A stretch of DNA of 64,000 bases from an uncultured Fibrobacter sp. GTDB taxonomy: Bacteria > Fibrobacterota > Fibrobacteria > Fibrobacterales > Fibrobacteraceae. Numbering within the stretch: position 1 is the stretch's first letter; the number at the start of each line of letters is the position of its first letter. The stretch spans positions 1-64,000 of the forward strand of contig NZ_CAMVDO010000011.1 of the NCBI RefSeq assembly GCF_947166265.1, given 5' to 3'. The notes below the pieces were generated by a model. The model worked only from the letters and a program-made list of their open reading frames with translations, was not told the origin of the DNA and searched no databases. The position numbers and the translations under genes were made by a program. Below are positions 16,726 to 24,731 of this stretch, one piece after another.

Positions 16726-18888
16726 CTAAAAACTAATGCTACATCTCATATCTTCGGATACCGAGATAGAGAATTCTTCATTACAGATGCTTGAGTCTAA
16801 ATTGCCTAATATAACCCACCCCGATCCTGAGAAGTTTTTGTCCCCAACGGTAACAGTAGCGGGATCTCCACTAGAATATTGACAAGTAAGGCGAGGAGAG
16901 CTATATCCAGCGCTGCATCCACCATCCAATACGGCAGTATAAGTTATACCTCCTTCGAGTTCTACATTATCCCTCACATCATTGGTGAATATAACAGCGG
17001 ACTCGGTGTAACCTGCACGAACCGTCGGGCAAGACAGCCTTTGCGGAATATTAACGTATTCGTCACCCACTTTCATCTTGTTATTGACTTTAACCAGCGG
17101 AGTCACAGACTCAAGCGCATCAAACGTTTTCGTCGCCTGGGCACCGGAAATCGTTACGCCAGCAGATTGGCCACCGAAATCCCAGGAATAGCCAGAAATT
17201 TTATTACTGCCTTTCTTGCAACCGGAAACACTCCAGGTGACAGACGTGTTTGACGGATCTACTTCCGAAGTACATTCGCATTTCGAAGCGGTGATGTGAA
17301 CATCCTCATAGACACAGCGAACACGTCTAGCCGATTTGTCATCGGAGTTAAGAATACCGACGTTGCACATAAATCGATTGCCACTACAGGTTAGAGATAT
17401 TCCATTTCCATAGCTATTTGTCGCAAAGTATTTGAGTTCTTTTCCCTGTTCGAATGAATAGTTTATTTTCCCTGACATTTGCACAACATCCATCAATTCG
17501 CGTTCCGTAGGCAGGCGCCAACCTGCTGGGCAGGCATAAAGTGCATCTTGCAGCGGGAATTCGACAGAACCATTATGTGTTAGGTCCTCAACCATCCAGA
17601 CTAGGGTATCTACAACATCAACAGTCGGTATCGAATCTATTTCTACAACAGGATTCTGCAAACAACGCACCGAAATCCAACCATGAGCACCATCTTCGCT
17701 ATAGATCAAATCGTCTTTATCGAAGGCGAGCTTGTAACTACCACCAAACGACCCTCGCTCCCCCTTGAAATAGAAGCGGGTGTCATCGCCAACATAGCAG
17801 TCGCCCACATCCCAGCAGCTGCCCGCAGGGAGTGCGCTAAAGCCAAAGCGGTCTGTTCCCCTAGTCGCACCGATTCGTGTTGAATCTTCACTACCTATTG
17901 GAGATCCGTTTCCTTCAATGTTTACCGTATCACCTTCGGTGTACCAACCGGTTGTCGTCTTCAGGCTCACTCCGACAGGTTCGCCATCATTAAACGAGGT
18001 CACATGCGAAATCAATTTTTTCCATTCCAGTGAATCAGGGACATGCCAACCTTCAGGGCAAAGTGACAAATAATTAGAGCTGGAATAGGTATACATTTTT
18101 GCATCGCGCCCTTCAAAATTGTATAGGCGCCCATACTTTTCGCAGTTTTCAGCCTCCAACATCGGGCACAATCCGTGACCGTCGTCGTAGTTCAGGTTCT
18201 CAGCAAACCACACCTGATCGCCCATTCGAACGGTCTTGTAAGTCTTGCCATCACGAGAATCCGTGAACGAGCCTGTCACCTCTTCCCACGGATCATCGTA
18301 TTCTTCAGGATCCTCCTCGTCGCTGCTTTCGCTACTAGAGCTATTCGCCTTTTCTTTGCCGCTGCTAGAGCTGACGGACTCGTTTTTGCCACTGCTAGAA
18401 CTCTTAGCGTTGGACTTGCCGCTCGATGAAGACTTCGCCTCAGGCTTTACCACGACGTCTTCAACATCCTCATCTTCGGTCCATTTTCCGTCATTACAGA
18501 CCAGCGCCTGGTATTCATCCAGAACAAATGCCGTTTCGCCTTCGCGCTTCTTAGTGCACTTAGGAACGTCGCTACTTGTCTCGTAGGCATTTCCCAAATC
18601 TTGCCACTTGCCATCGTTGCAAAGCATGGCATCGTCATTCAATAGGACCAGACTTCCCTTGCGAGACTTAGAGCAGTTGGGCAGATCGTCTTCGGACTTG
18701 TAAGTCGGAATGGAATCCGTATCCGAGCTACTTGAAGAATCCTCTTGCTGTACGTCACCTGAATCCGGCTCACTGCTGCTAGAATCGCCACCGCAGGCCA
18801 CGAAGAATACGCACGTAGAGATTGCCGCGCTTGCTTTCAGCAAGCGCGCAATGACGTTGCCTTTTTTGTTTTGAGAGAATGTCTTCAT
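16726..18888 (-). CDS. Lipoprotein with Fibrobacter major paralogous domains
   Basis: This protein of about 720 residues starts at the ATG at 18888, which has AAAAGG upstream and gives a proper lipoprotein signal (lipobox FVAC). The first 210 residues hold two short CNDGKW repeats and several tetraserine linkers. A Fibrobacter succinogenes major paralogous domain follows (KTYKTVRMGDQVWFAENLNY, then CPEGWHVPDSLEWKKL and FGFSALPAG), then a shortened second copy (VDTLVWMVEDLTHN, CPAGWRLPTERELMDV). The C-terminal 180 residues are Cys-containing beta-rich sequence with a WSVSGCKKGS...YSWDFGG segment reminiscent of PKD-type domains. It is probably a surface-exposed outer-membrane lipoprotein. The function of the family is not known. 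Confidence 0.85.
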   Translation of the reverse strand: MKTFSQNKKGNVIARLLKASAAISTCVFFVACGGDSSSSEPDSGDVQQEDSSSSSDTDSIPTYKSEDDLPNCSKSRKGSLVLLNDDAMLCNDGKWQDLGNAYETSSDVPKCTKKREGETAFVLDEYQALVCNDGKWTEDEDVEDVVVKPEAKSSSSGKSNAKSSSSGKNESVSSSSGKEKANSSSSESSDEEDPEEYDDPWEEVTGSFTDSRDGKTYKTVRMGDQVWFAENLNYDDGHGLCPMLEAENCEKYGRLYNFEGRDAKMYTYSSSNYLSLCPEGWHVPDSLEWKKLISHVTSFNDGEPVGVSLKTTTGWYTEGDTVNIEGNGSPIGSEDSTRIGATRGTDRFGFSALPAGSCWDVGDCYVGDDTRFYFKGERGSFGGSYKLAFDKDDLIYSEDGAHGWISVRCLQNPVVEIDSIPTVDVVDTLVWMVEDLTHNGSVEFPLQDALYACPAGWRLPTERELMDVVQMSGKINYSFEQGKELKYFATNSYGNGISLTCSGNRFMCNVGILNSDDKSARRVRCVYEDVHITASKCECTSEVDPSNTSVTWSVSGCKKGSNKISGYSWDFGGQSAGVTISGAQATKTFDALESVTPLVKVNNKMKVGDEYVNIPQRLSCPTVRAGYTESAVIFTNDVRDNVELEGGITYTAVLDGGCSAGYSSPRLTCQYSSGDPATVTVGDKNFSGSGWVILGNLDSSICNEEFSISVSEDMRCSISF

Positions 18889-19321
18889 TTTGATAACCTT
18901 TTTTATCCGCTGTTCCGCCCCCAAAAACGCACGAGCCGTTAATTACCCCTCCTCAAATGTAAAAAATCGAAAAACATAGTCAAGTGCAGCGGGATTTTTG
19001 CATAAAAAACGTTGTGAAAAAGGGAAAGCCAGCCCGAAGTGGACTTTTAGCGATTTTGAGCCCCTATTTTTAAGGGGTGGGGCATATAAATCATCCATTT
19101 TTCCACAATTTATACGCCCCCAGAAGTATTTTTCAGCACGTTTGTTTGCATACAAAATAAAAAGAGGCGTATAAATCAAGGCTAAAACCCGTTTTATATG
19201 CCCCCGCACCCCAAAACATCATAAAAACGGATCGACACACACCTACGGGGTTTGCGACGAGAAAAAAGCCTTTTTTCCTGAAAATTTTATATATCTTTAT
19301 ATTGTAAAAAAAGAGGTTTTT
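18889..19321. other. 433-bp divergent intergenic region
   Basis: This region separates the lipoprotein gene from aroE. It holds the four-copy inverted element at 19079-19204, a small hairpin (CCCCT with AGGGG, 19061-19077) and the aroE promoter. A reading frame at 18943-19209 on the minus strand has no start signal and I do not consider it coding. Confidence 0.6.
19079..19204. repeat. Two tandem inverted-repeat modules (GGGGCRTATAAA / TTTATAYGCCCC)
   Basis: Four copies of one 12-bp element alternate in orientation: GGGGCATATAAA (19079-19090), TTTATACGCCCC (19109-19120), AGGCGTATAAA (19165-19175) and TTTATATGCCCC (19193-19204). Each facing pair is separated by 17-18 bases, and the two modules are about 85 bases apart. 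On the minus strand the first pair forms a full 12-bp stem with one G-U pair. Possible operators for a dimeric regulator, or two RNA hairpins. Confidence 0.7.
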
Positions 19322-19324
19322 TTG
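19298..19324 (+). promoter_or_regulatory. aroE -10 box, Shine-Dalgarno and TTG start
   Basis: TATATT at 19298-19303 is followed by AGAGG at about 19312-19316 and the TTG start at 19322. This gives a leader of roughly 12 bases with a good ribosome site. No ATG is available upstream in frame. Confidence 0.6.
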
Positions 19325-20209
19325 AGCCAGTTAATATTGAATGGAAAGACCGAGACACTTTGCATTTTCGGTCATCCTGTTGGTCATAGCAAGTCGCCGC
19401 TGATGCATAATGCACTTTTTGAAGCATTAGGCATCAATGCGGCCTATTTACCCTACGCCCCGGAACCCGAAAAATTGGCAGACGCCATCAAAGGTTTTAG
19501 GGCCATGAAGTTCTGCGGGGCAAATGTCACGATTCCCTACAAGACACCCGTGATGGACCTTGTAGACGAACTTTCGGACATTTCGAAGTTTACCGGCAGC
19601 GTGAATACGCTCTACTGGAAAGACGGCGTTGTCGGGGGCACTCTATGCGGTACGACAACCGACCCCTACGGATGCATCCGCAACCTGCAGGAATCGGGAG
19701 TTGAGCCCTCGAACAAAAGGGTCGCGCTCCTCGGAAACGGCGGTGCAGCCAAGGCGATCGCCTACACGCTTGCCGAAATGCAGAACAGGCTCACCATCGT
19801 GTGCCGCAGCCGCGAAAAAGGCCAAGCGCTCGCCGATAGCCTGAACCAGTTCTTTAACGGCAAGGCGCCCCAGGTTGAAGTCGCCACGTTCGATGAATTC
19901 CCGAGCATTTCCCAACGCATCGAAATCATCATCAATGCGACCTCCGTGGGCATGACACCAAACGAAGACCAATCGCCATTGACCGAAGAATCCTTGCACC
20001 CCACGCAAGCCGTGATGGACATCGTGTACACGCCGCCCATGACCAAGCTTTTGCAAATGGCAAAGGCCAAGGGGTGCAAATTCGTGACCGGCGAAGGAAT
20101 GCTGGTGCACCAGGGCATCGAAAGCTTTAGAAAATGGTTCCCCGAAGAAACCAAGAACAAGACGAACGACGAACTCGCACAGATTATGCGTAAAGGAATG
20201 CAGGGCTAA
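19322..20209 (+). CDS. aroE: Shikimate dehydrogenase
   Basis: This 295-residue enzyme reduces 3-dehydroshikimate to shikimate with NADPH. The substrate site (FGHPVGHSKSPLMHN, residues 16-30), the catalytic lysine in ANVTIPYK near residue 73, the NADP-binding GNGGAAKA near 140 and the late GEGMLVHQG block near 260 are all present. The start is TTG, supported by AGAGG 6-7 nt upstream. It is the first gene of a dense run to 26187; the next gene starts 1 base after its stop codon and carries two more steps of the same pathway. Confidence 0.95.
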   Translation: MSQLILNGKTETLCIFGHPVGHSKSPLMHNALFEALGINAAYLPYAPEPEKLADAIKGFRAMKFCGANVTIPYKTPVMDLVDELSDISKFTGSVNTLYWKDGVVGGTLCGTTTDPYGCIRNLQESGVEPSNKRVALLGNGGAAKAIAYTLAEMQNRLTIVCRSREKGQALADSLNQFFNGKAPQVEVATFDEFPSISQRIEIIINATSVGMTPNEDQSPLTEESLHPTQAVMDIVYTPPMTKLLQMAKAKGCKFVTGEGMLVHQGIESFRKWFPEETKNKTNDELAQIMRKGMQG

Positions 20210-20210
20210 T

Positions 20211-21821
20211 ATGAACAAGCACATCTTTTTCACCGGATTCATGGCAAGCGGAAAATCCCGCACCGGACGCGCCCTGGCAGAACGGCTCAACCGCCCCTAC
20301 GTGGATACCGACGCCGTTATCGTCGAACGCGCAGGCAAGACCATCAGCGAAATTTTTGAACAGGAAGGCGAAGCCAAGTTCCGCGAAATGGAACGCGATG
20401 TCGTCGCCGAATTCGCCAAGAAAGAAACCCCGCACATTATTTCCTTGGGCGGTGGCGCACTCACACAGCCGGACAACCTGAAGGTTATCCGCGAGAACGG
20501 CACCATCATTCGTCTGTGGGCAAAACCCGAAGTGCTTTCGGAACGCATCGGCCGCAAGAACACACGCCCCCTGCTTGCCAACTTGAGCGACGAAGAACGC
20601 CTCGAAAAAATCAAGGTGATGCTCAAGGAACGCGAAAAGAATTACGCGAACGCCGACTTCAGCGTGGAAAGCTCCGACGAATTCACCGAGGACCACGTCA
20701 TCGAACGAATCCTCTACATTCTGAATTTCTGGAACAGCCATGCACTGGACGTTTGCCCGAGCAGCGGCGGACGCTACCCCATCTTTATCGGCAAGAACAT
20801 CATTCCCGAAGCGGGCGTGCTGCTGGAATGCCTGAAACTCGCACCGAGCCACGAGTTCCTGGTCTGCACCGACACGAATATCGCCAAGGTCCAGAGCCAG
20901 ATGCTCGGCGAACTGAGAGGCCAGGCCGGACGTTGTCCGATTTTCAAGTTCCAGGCCGGCGAAAAGAACAAGACCTTGCACAACCTGAACCAGCTATTCA
21001 GCTTCATGCTCCACCGCGGCTACACCCGTAAGAGTTGCTTGTTGCAGTTCAGCGGCGGCGTGGTCGGCGACATGGCAGGCTTTGGTGCTGCCACCTACCA
21101 GCGTGGCATCCCCTTTATCCAGTTTCCGACAACTCTTTTGAGCATGGTCGACAGTTCCGTGGGCGGAAAGGTTGCCGTGAACCACCCCGAAGGCAAGAAC
21201 ATGATTGGCGCATTCTACCAGCCCAAAGCGGTGGTCTGCGACCTTGCAGTCCTTAGCACCTTGCCCGAAACGGAATACCTGGCAGGCCTTGCCGAAATCG
21301 TAAAGTACGGCGTGATTTACGACGAAGAATTCTTCCGTTATATGGAAGAAAACGTCGAAAAAATCAAGGCTCACGACCTCGATGTTTTGAAGCACCTGAT
21401 TTACCGCAGCTGCGCCATCAAGGCAGAAGTCGTCGGCATCGACGAAAAGGAAGCGGGACTCCGTGCTATTTTGAATTACGGGCATACCTTCGGGCATGCA
21501 ATTGAAAACTTGACGCACTACAGCATGTTCACGCACGGCATCGCCGTGTCGCTCGGCATGCGCGTGGCCGCCCGCGCGGCAGTTCTCCTCGGTAAAATCA
21601 GCGCCGAAGAAGAAGCTCGTCAGAACAAACTCTTGGACGATCTCGGATTCCCGAAGAAATACGACATCGACGTGGAAGCCGCATGGGACGCCATGGCTGT
21701 TGACAAGAAGGCAGAAAAGGGCAAACGTGTTTACATCCTTCCCACGAAGATTGGAGCCGTGGAAAAGGTCGTGAACATCGAAAAAGATATCATTACTCAA
21801 AGCTGGGGAGCTATTAAGTAA
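20211..21821 (+). CDS. aroKB: Fused shikimate kinase and 3-dehydroquinate synthase (AroK-AroB)
   Basis: This 536-residue protein joins two shikimate-pathway enzymes. Residues 1-170 are shikimate kinase: P-loop GFMASGKS at 9-16, the shikimate-binding DTDAVIVERAG near 33 and SLGGGAL near 80. Residues about 180-536 are 3-dehydroquinate synthase: the NAD-binding SGGVVGDMAGF near 279, PTTLLSMVDSSVGGK near 305 and the metal site around NYGHTFGHAIE near 420. Both halves appear complete. Products flow from AroB to AroE and then AroK, so the fusion with aroE next door groups three of seven steps. No stop or frameshift lies between the domains. Confidence 0.95.
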   Translation: MNKHIFFTGFMASGKSRTGRALAERLNRPYVDTDAVIVERAGKTISEIFEQEGEAKFREMERDVVAEFAKKETPHIISLGGGALTQPDNLKVIRENGTIIRLWAKPEVLSERIGRKNTRPLLANLSDEERLEKIKVMLKEREKNYANADFSVESSDEFTEDHVIERILYILNFWNSHALDVCPSSGGRYPIFIGKNIIPEAGVLLECLKLAPSHEFLVCTDTNIAKVQSQMLGELRGQAGRCPIFKFQAGEKNKTLHNLNQLFSFMLHRGYTRKSCLLQFSGGVVGDMAGFGAATYQRGIPFIQFPTTLLSMVDSSVGGKVAVNHPEGKNMIGAFYQPKAVVCDLAVLSTLPETEYLAGLAEIVKYGVIYDEEFFRYMEENVEKIKAHDLDVLKHLIYRSCAIKAEVVGIDEKEAGLRAILNYGHTFGHAIENLTHYSMFTHGIAVSLGMRVAARAAVLLGKISAEEEARQNKLLDDLGFPKKYDIDVEAAWDAMAVDKKAEKGKRVYILPTKIGAVEKVVNIEKDIITQSWGAIK

Positions 21822-21841
21822 TTCTATAGGAGTGTGTGAAT

Positions 21842-22825
21842 ATGAGTATTCTTGTAACTGGTGGAACAGGTGCCCTTGGGTACCACATTTTGTCGAGCCT
21901 CGTGGGAACGACGCATGATTTGTTCAGTTTTAGCGACGAACAGCCGCAGCCCTGGCAGAAAGTCGAAGGCGTCGAATACCTGAACGGCGACTTGCTGAAC
22001 TTCAAGCATATGCAAGAAGTGATTCAGCACGTGCAGCCCACGCACATTTACCACCTGGCAAGCCAGTCGTCGGTGGGACTCAGCTACAAGAAACCCTACG
22101 AAACGCTGAACATTAACCTGCTCGGCACGCAGAACCTGCTCGAAGCCGTCCGCCAGAACTGCCCCAAGGCAAAGATCATGCTCTTGAGTTCGAGCGAAAT
22201 CTACGGACGCACCGACCACCAGCTCACCTACCTGCACAAGGAAACGGACGCACCGAACCCGCTCACGCCCTACGCCACTTCCAAGGCTTGCATGGAACTT
22301 CTGGGCAACCAGTTCAAGAACGCCTACGGGCTGCACGTGGTATTCGTGAGACCCTTCCATTTTACAGGCCCACACCATAGCCGCCGTTTCGTGATTCCCT
22401 CAATTACGTACCAGCTTGTAAAGATCAAATATTACGGCACCGAACCCGTTATCTATTCCGGCAGCCTCGACATTAGCCGCGACGTGATTGACGTGCGTGA
22501 CGTGGCCCGCGGCATAATCCAGCTCTTGAACCAGTCGGAATCGGGCGAAGTGTACAACCTTTGCTGTGGCAAGTCGTACACCTTCCGCGAACTCACCGAA
22601 ATGCTCGTCGACATCGCGGGCGTAAGCGTTGACTTCCGCTTTGACCCCGGTTACGAACGTAGCAACGACATTCCGCTTTTGATTGGCAACCCCGAAAAGG
22701 CGATGAGCATGGGATGGAAGCCGATGATCGGAATCGATGACTGCCTTACCGACCTGTTCAACGAAATGGTGCTCCGCCGCCGCACCGAGCTGAAGATGGG
22801 CATGGGACAGGACCTGAGACTGTAA
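21842..22825 (+). CDS. Extended SDR, NDP-sugar epimerase/dehydratase family
   Basis: This 327-residue protein is a short-chain dehydrogenase of the extended sugar-nucleotide type, closest in feel to GDP-6-deoxy-4-keto-mannose reductase or GDP-mannose dehydratase. The NAD(P) motif TGGTGALGYHI is at the N terminus, followed by HLASQSSVG, SSSEIYG and the catalytic YATSK. The substrate cannot be named from sequence alone. I prefer the ATG at 21842 to the GTG at 21836 because AGGAG lies 9 nt upstream of the ATG but only 3 nt from the GTG. It lies 20 bases after aroKB, so it is in the same operon, perhaps supplying a surface-glycan sugar. Confidence 0.85.
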   Translation: MSILVTGGTGALGYHILSSLVGTTHDLFSFSDEQPQPWQKVEGVEYLNGDLLNFKHMQEVIQHVQPTHIYHLASQSSVGLSYKKPYETLNINLLGTQNLLEAVRQNCPKAKIMLLSSSEIYGRTDHQLTYLHKETDAPNPLTPYATSKACMELLGNQFKNAYGLHVVFVRPFHFTGPHHSRRFVIPSITYQLVKIKYYGTEPVIYSGSLDISRDVIDVRDVARGIIQLLNQSESGEVYNLCCGKSYTFRELTEMLVDIAGVSVDFRFDPGYERSNDIPLLIGNPEKAMSMGWKPMIGIDDCLTDLFNEMVLRRRTELKMGMGQDLRL

Positions 22826-22866
22826 TAATGAAGAATTAAAAATGACACTGCAAATATGAGTCGTTT

Positions 22867-23910
22867 ATGAGAAACAAAATAACCTTCATCGCAATTATGG
22901 TGGCACTCTGCGCGTCGTTTGCGTTTGCAGGCGACGTGGTGGCGCCGCAAGGAGCGGTTCGCAATGTGAGCGTCGACGATTTCATGCCGCACCCAAACAG
23001 CGTCAAGGAATACAACGAGACCTGGAGTTACCAGTTCGTTTTCGACAACGGCACCCGAGCCTTTATCAACTATTCCACGCTCCACATTCCAGGCGCCGGT
23101 AGAAAGATTACCTGCGATATGAGCTTCTGGAATTTCAAGAGCAAGACGTACACGGTTGGCCGCCAATACCCGCCCGAACGCCTTAAGGCAGACAAAGCCA
23201 AGGCAAGCATCGACATCAACGACGAATACGCGATGGAACACAAGCCGGGCAAAGGTCACCGCGTGTTCTTTTCTGCCGACAAGGGTGGCAAATTTCTGGT
23301 CGACGTGACCTTTGAATCAGCCGAAGTCGGAAAAGTTCCTGGCAACGGCGTGTGGAAAATCGGCAATGAAAGTTTCGGACAATACGTTCACATTCCTTAC
23401 GGTCGCGTTGCAGGCAAAATCGCTTACAACGATGACACCCTTACCGTGAAGGGCTACGCCTACATGGACCAGACCTGGCAAACTGAAGCTGCCACCGACA
23501 TGGCGGCACGTTCGGTCAACTTCAGCACAAACGCACGCACCCCGCTATTTGCAGGGCGAGTCTCGATTTCTAAAAGTGGAGAACCTTTCGGGTACGCCCT
23601 CTACAAGAACGAATCCGGAATGAAAGTCGCACAGCCCAAGACAATCAAGGAAGACGGCAGCGACTACAGCGGCAAAAAATTTGCAAAAGGCGACCTGACA
23701 TTCGAATGGCAGGACGCAGACATTCCAACACTCAAGTTTAACGTTGCAAAGACGCTCGAAAAAGCAAGTCTTCTGGACAAAGTAGACGGCTGGTTCGCAA
23801 AGAAGGCTTTCAAGATAGCCACCGGCGGCGAAGTCCTCTTTTACAGGGGCCGTAGCGACGCAAGCCACGGAAAAAAAATAGACTGGTGCATTACCGGAGT
23901 TAAAGACTAA
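22867..23910 (+). CDS. Secreted lipocalin-like protein (CrtC/AttH/Svf1-like)
   Basis: This 347-residue protein has a clean signal peptide (MRNKITFIAIMVALCASFAFA). The rest is beta-rich and resembles the paired lipocalin-like fold of the CrtC/AttH/Svf1 group, including KGYAYMDQTWQT, comparable to the GYGYxDxxW block of that group. No enzymatic role can be assigned. The stop codon overlaps the next start as TAATG, so it is coupled to hisA, yet no functional link is evident. Probably periplasmic. Confidence 0.55.
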   Translation: MRNKITFIAIMVALCASFAFAGDVVAPQGAVRNVSVDDFMPHPNSVKEYNETWSYQFVFDNGTRAFINYSTLHIPGAGRKITCDMSFWNFKSKTYTVGRQYPPERLKADKAKASIDINDEYAMEHKPGKGHRVFFSADKGGKFLVDVTFESAEVGKVPGNGVWKIGNESFGQYVHIPYGRVAGKIAYNDDTLTVKGYAYMDQTWQTEAATDMAARSVNFSTNARTPLFAGRVSISKSGEPFGYALYKNESGMKVAQPKTIKEDGSDYSGKKFAKGDLTFEWQDADIPTLKFNVAKTLEKASLLDKVDGWFAKKAFKIATGGEVLFYRGRSDASHGKKIDWCITGVKD

Positions 23911-24731
23911 TGACAAAGTTTCGCCCCTGCATAGACCTGCACGACGGACGTGTAAAGCAGATTGTAGGTAGCTCGCTTTCCGACAGCGGCACGGGCCTCA
24001 AGACGAATTTTGAAACGGACCGCTCCCCCGCCTGGTTTGCGGAACTCTACAAGAAAGACGGAATCAAGGGTGGCCACGTGATTATGCTCGGCAAGGGCAA
24101 CACCGAAGCCGCTAAGACTGCGCTCGCCGCCTACCCCGGCGGACTCCAGGTGGGCGGCGGCATCACTGCCGAGAACGCGAAAGAATATCTGGATGCCGGT
24201 GCATCTCATGTAATCGTGACGAGCTGGATTTTTCCCGAAGGCAAGCTCGACCGTGAGCGCCTGGAATTGCTTTCCAAGACGGTCGGCAAGGAGCATCTGG
24301 TGCTTGACTTGAGCTGCAAGCGCGTGAGTTCTGCGAAGAAAAAGCAATTTGTCCCCGACGACGAAATCGACGATCCGGACGAAGCACGCCCCCGCTGGAA
24401 AATCGCCACGAACCGCTGGCAGACCTTGATTGACATCGAGGTGAACGCTGAAACGCTCGAAGACCTTTCGCGTTACTGCGACGAATTCCTGATTCACGCC
24501 GCCGATGTCGAAGGAAAGCAGCAGGGCATGGACGACGAGCTGATTATGTTCCTCGCCGAACACAGCCCCATCCCCTGCACCTACGCCGGTGGCGCCAAGT
24601 CACTTGAAGACCTCAAGCATTGCAAACAAATTTCTAATGGAACGATTGACCTCACCATCGGATCGGCCTTGGACCTGTTCGGTGGCAAAGGAGTAAAATA
24701 TGCCGACTGCGTCAAATTCAACAAAGCTTAA
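23910..24731 (+). CDS. hisA: Eukaryotic-type HisA, phosphoribosylformimino-AICAR-P isomerase
   Basis: This 273-residue TIM-barrel enzyme opens the ribose ring of ProFAR in histidine synthesis. It matches the eukaryotic form, as in yeast HIS6, rather than the usual bacterial HisA: FRPCIDLHDGRVKQIVG at the start, LQVGGGI near 82, VIVTSWIF near 104, LVLDLSCK near 131, NRWQTL near 174, EFLIHAADVEG near 199, YAGGAKSLEDL near 230 and DLTIGSALDLFGG near 250 follow the yeast protein block by block. An insert of about 20 residues (SSAKKKQFVPDDEIDDPDEA) precedes KIATNRWQ. The start overlaps the previous stop by one base. No other his gene is in the window. Confidence 0.93.
   Translation: MTKFRPCIDLHDGRVKQIVGSSLSDSGTGLKTNFETDRSPAWFAELYKKDGIKGGHVIMLGKGNTEAAKTALAAYPGGLQVGGGITAENAKEYLDAGASHVIVTSWIFPEGKLDRERLELLSKTVGKEHLVLDLSCKRVSSAKKKQFVPDDEIDDPDEARPRWKIATNRWQTLIDIEVNAETLEDLSRYCDEFLIHAADVEGKQQGMDDELIMFLAEHSPIPCTYAGGAKSLEDLKHCKQISNGTIDLTIGSALDLFGGKGVKYADCVKFNKA

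Noticed and set aside
16726-18888. Frameshifted second paralogous domain
   Set aside because: The second copy is short but open and in frame; the loss looks like evolutionary trimming, not an error.
18943-19209. An 88-codon minus-strand frame in the aroE upstream region
   Set aside because: It runs through the inverted-repeat modules, has no ribosome site and no recognisable protein character.
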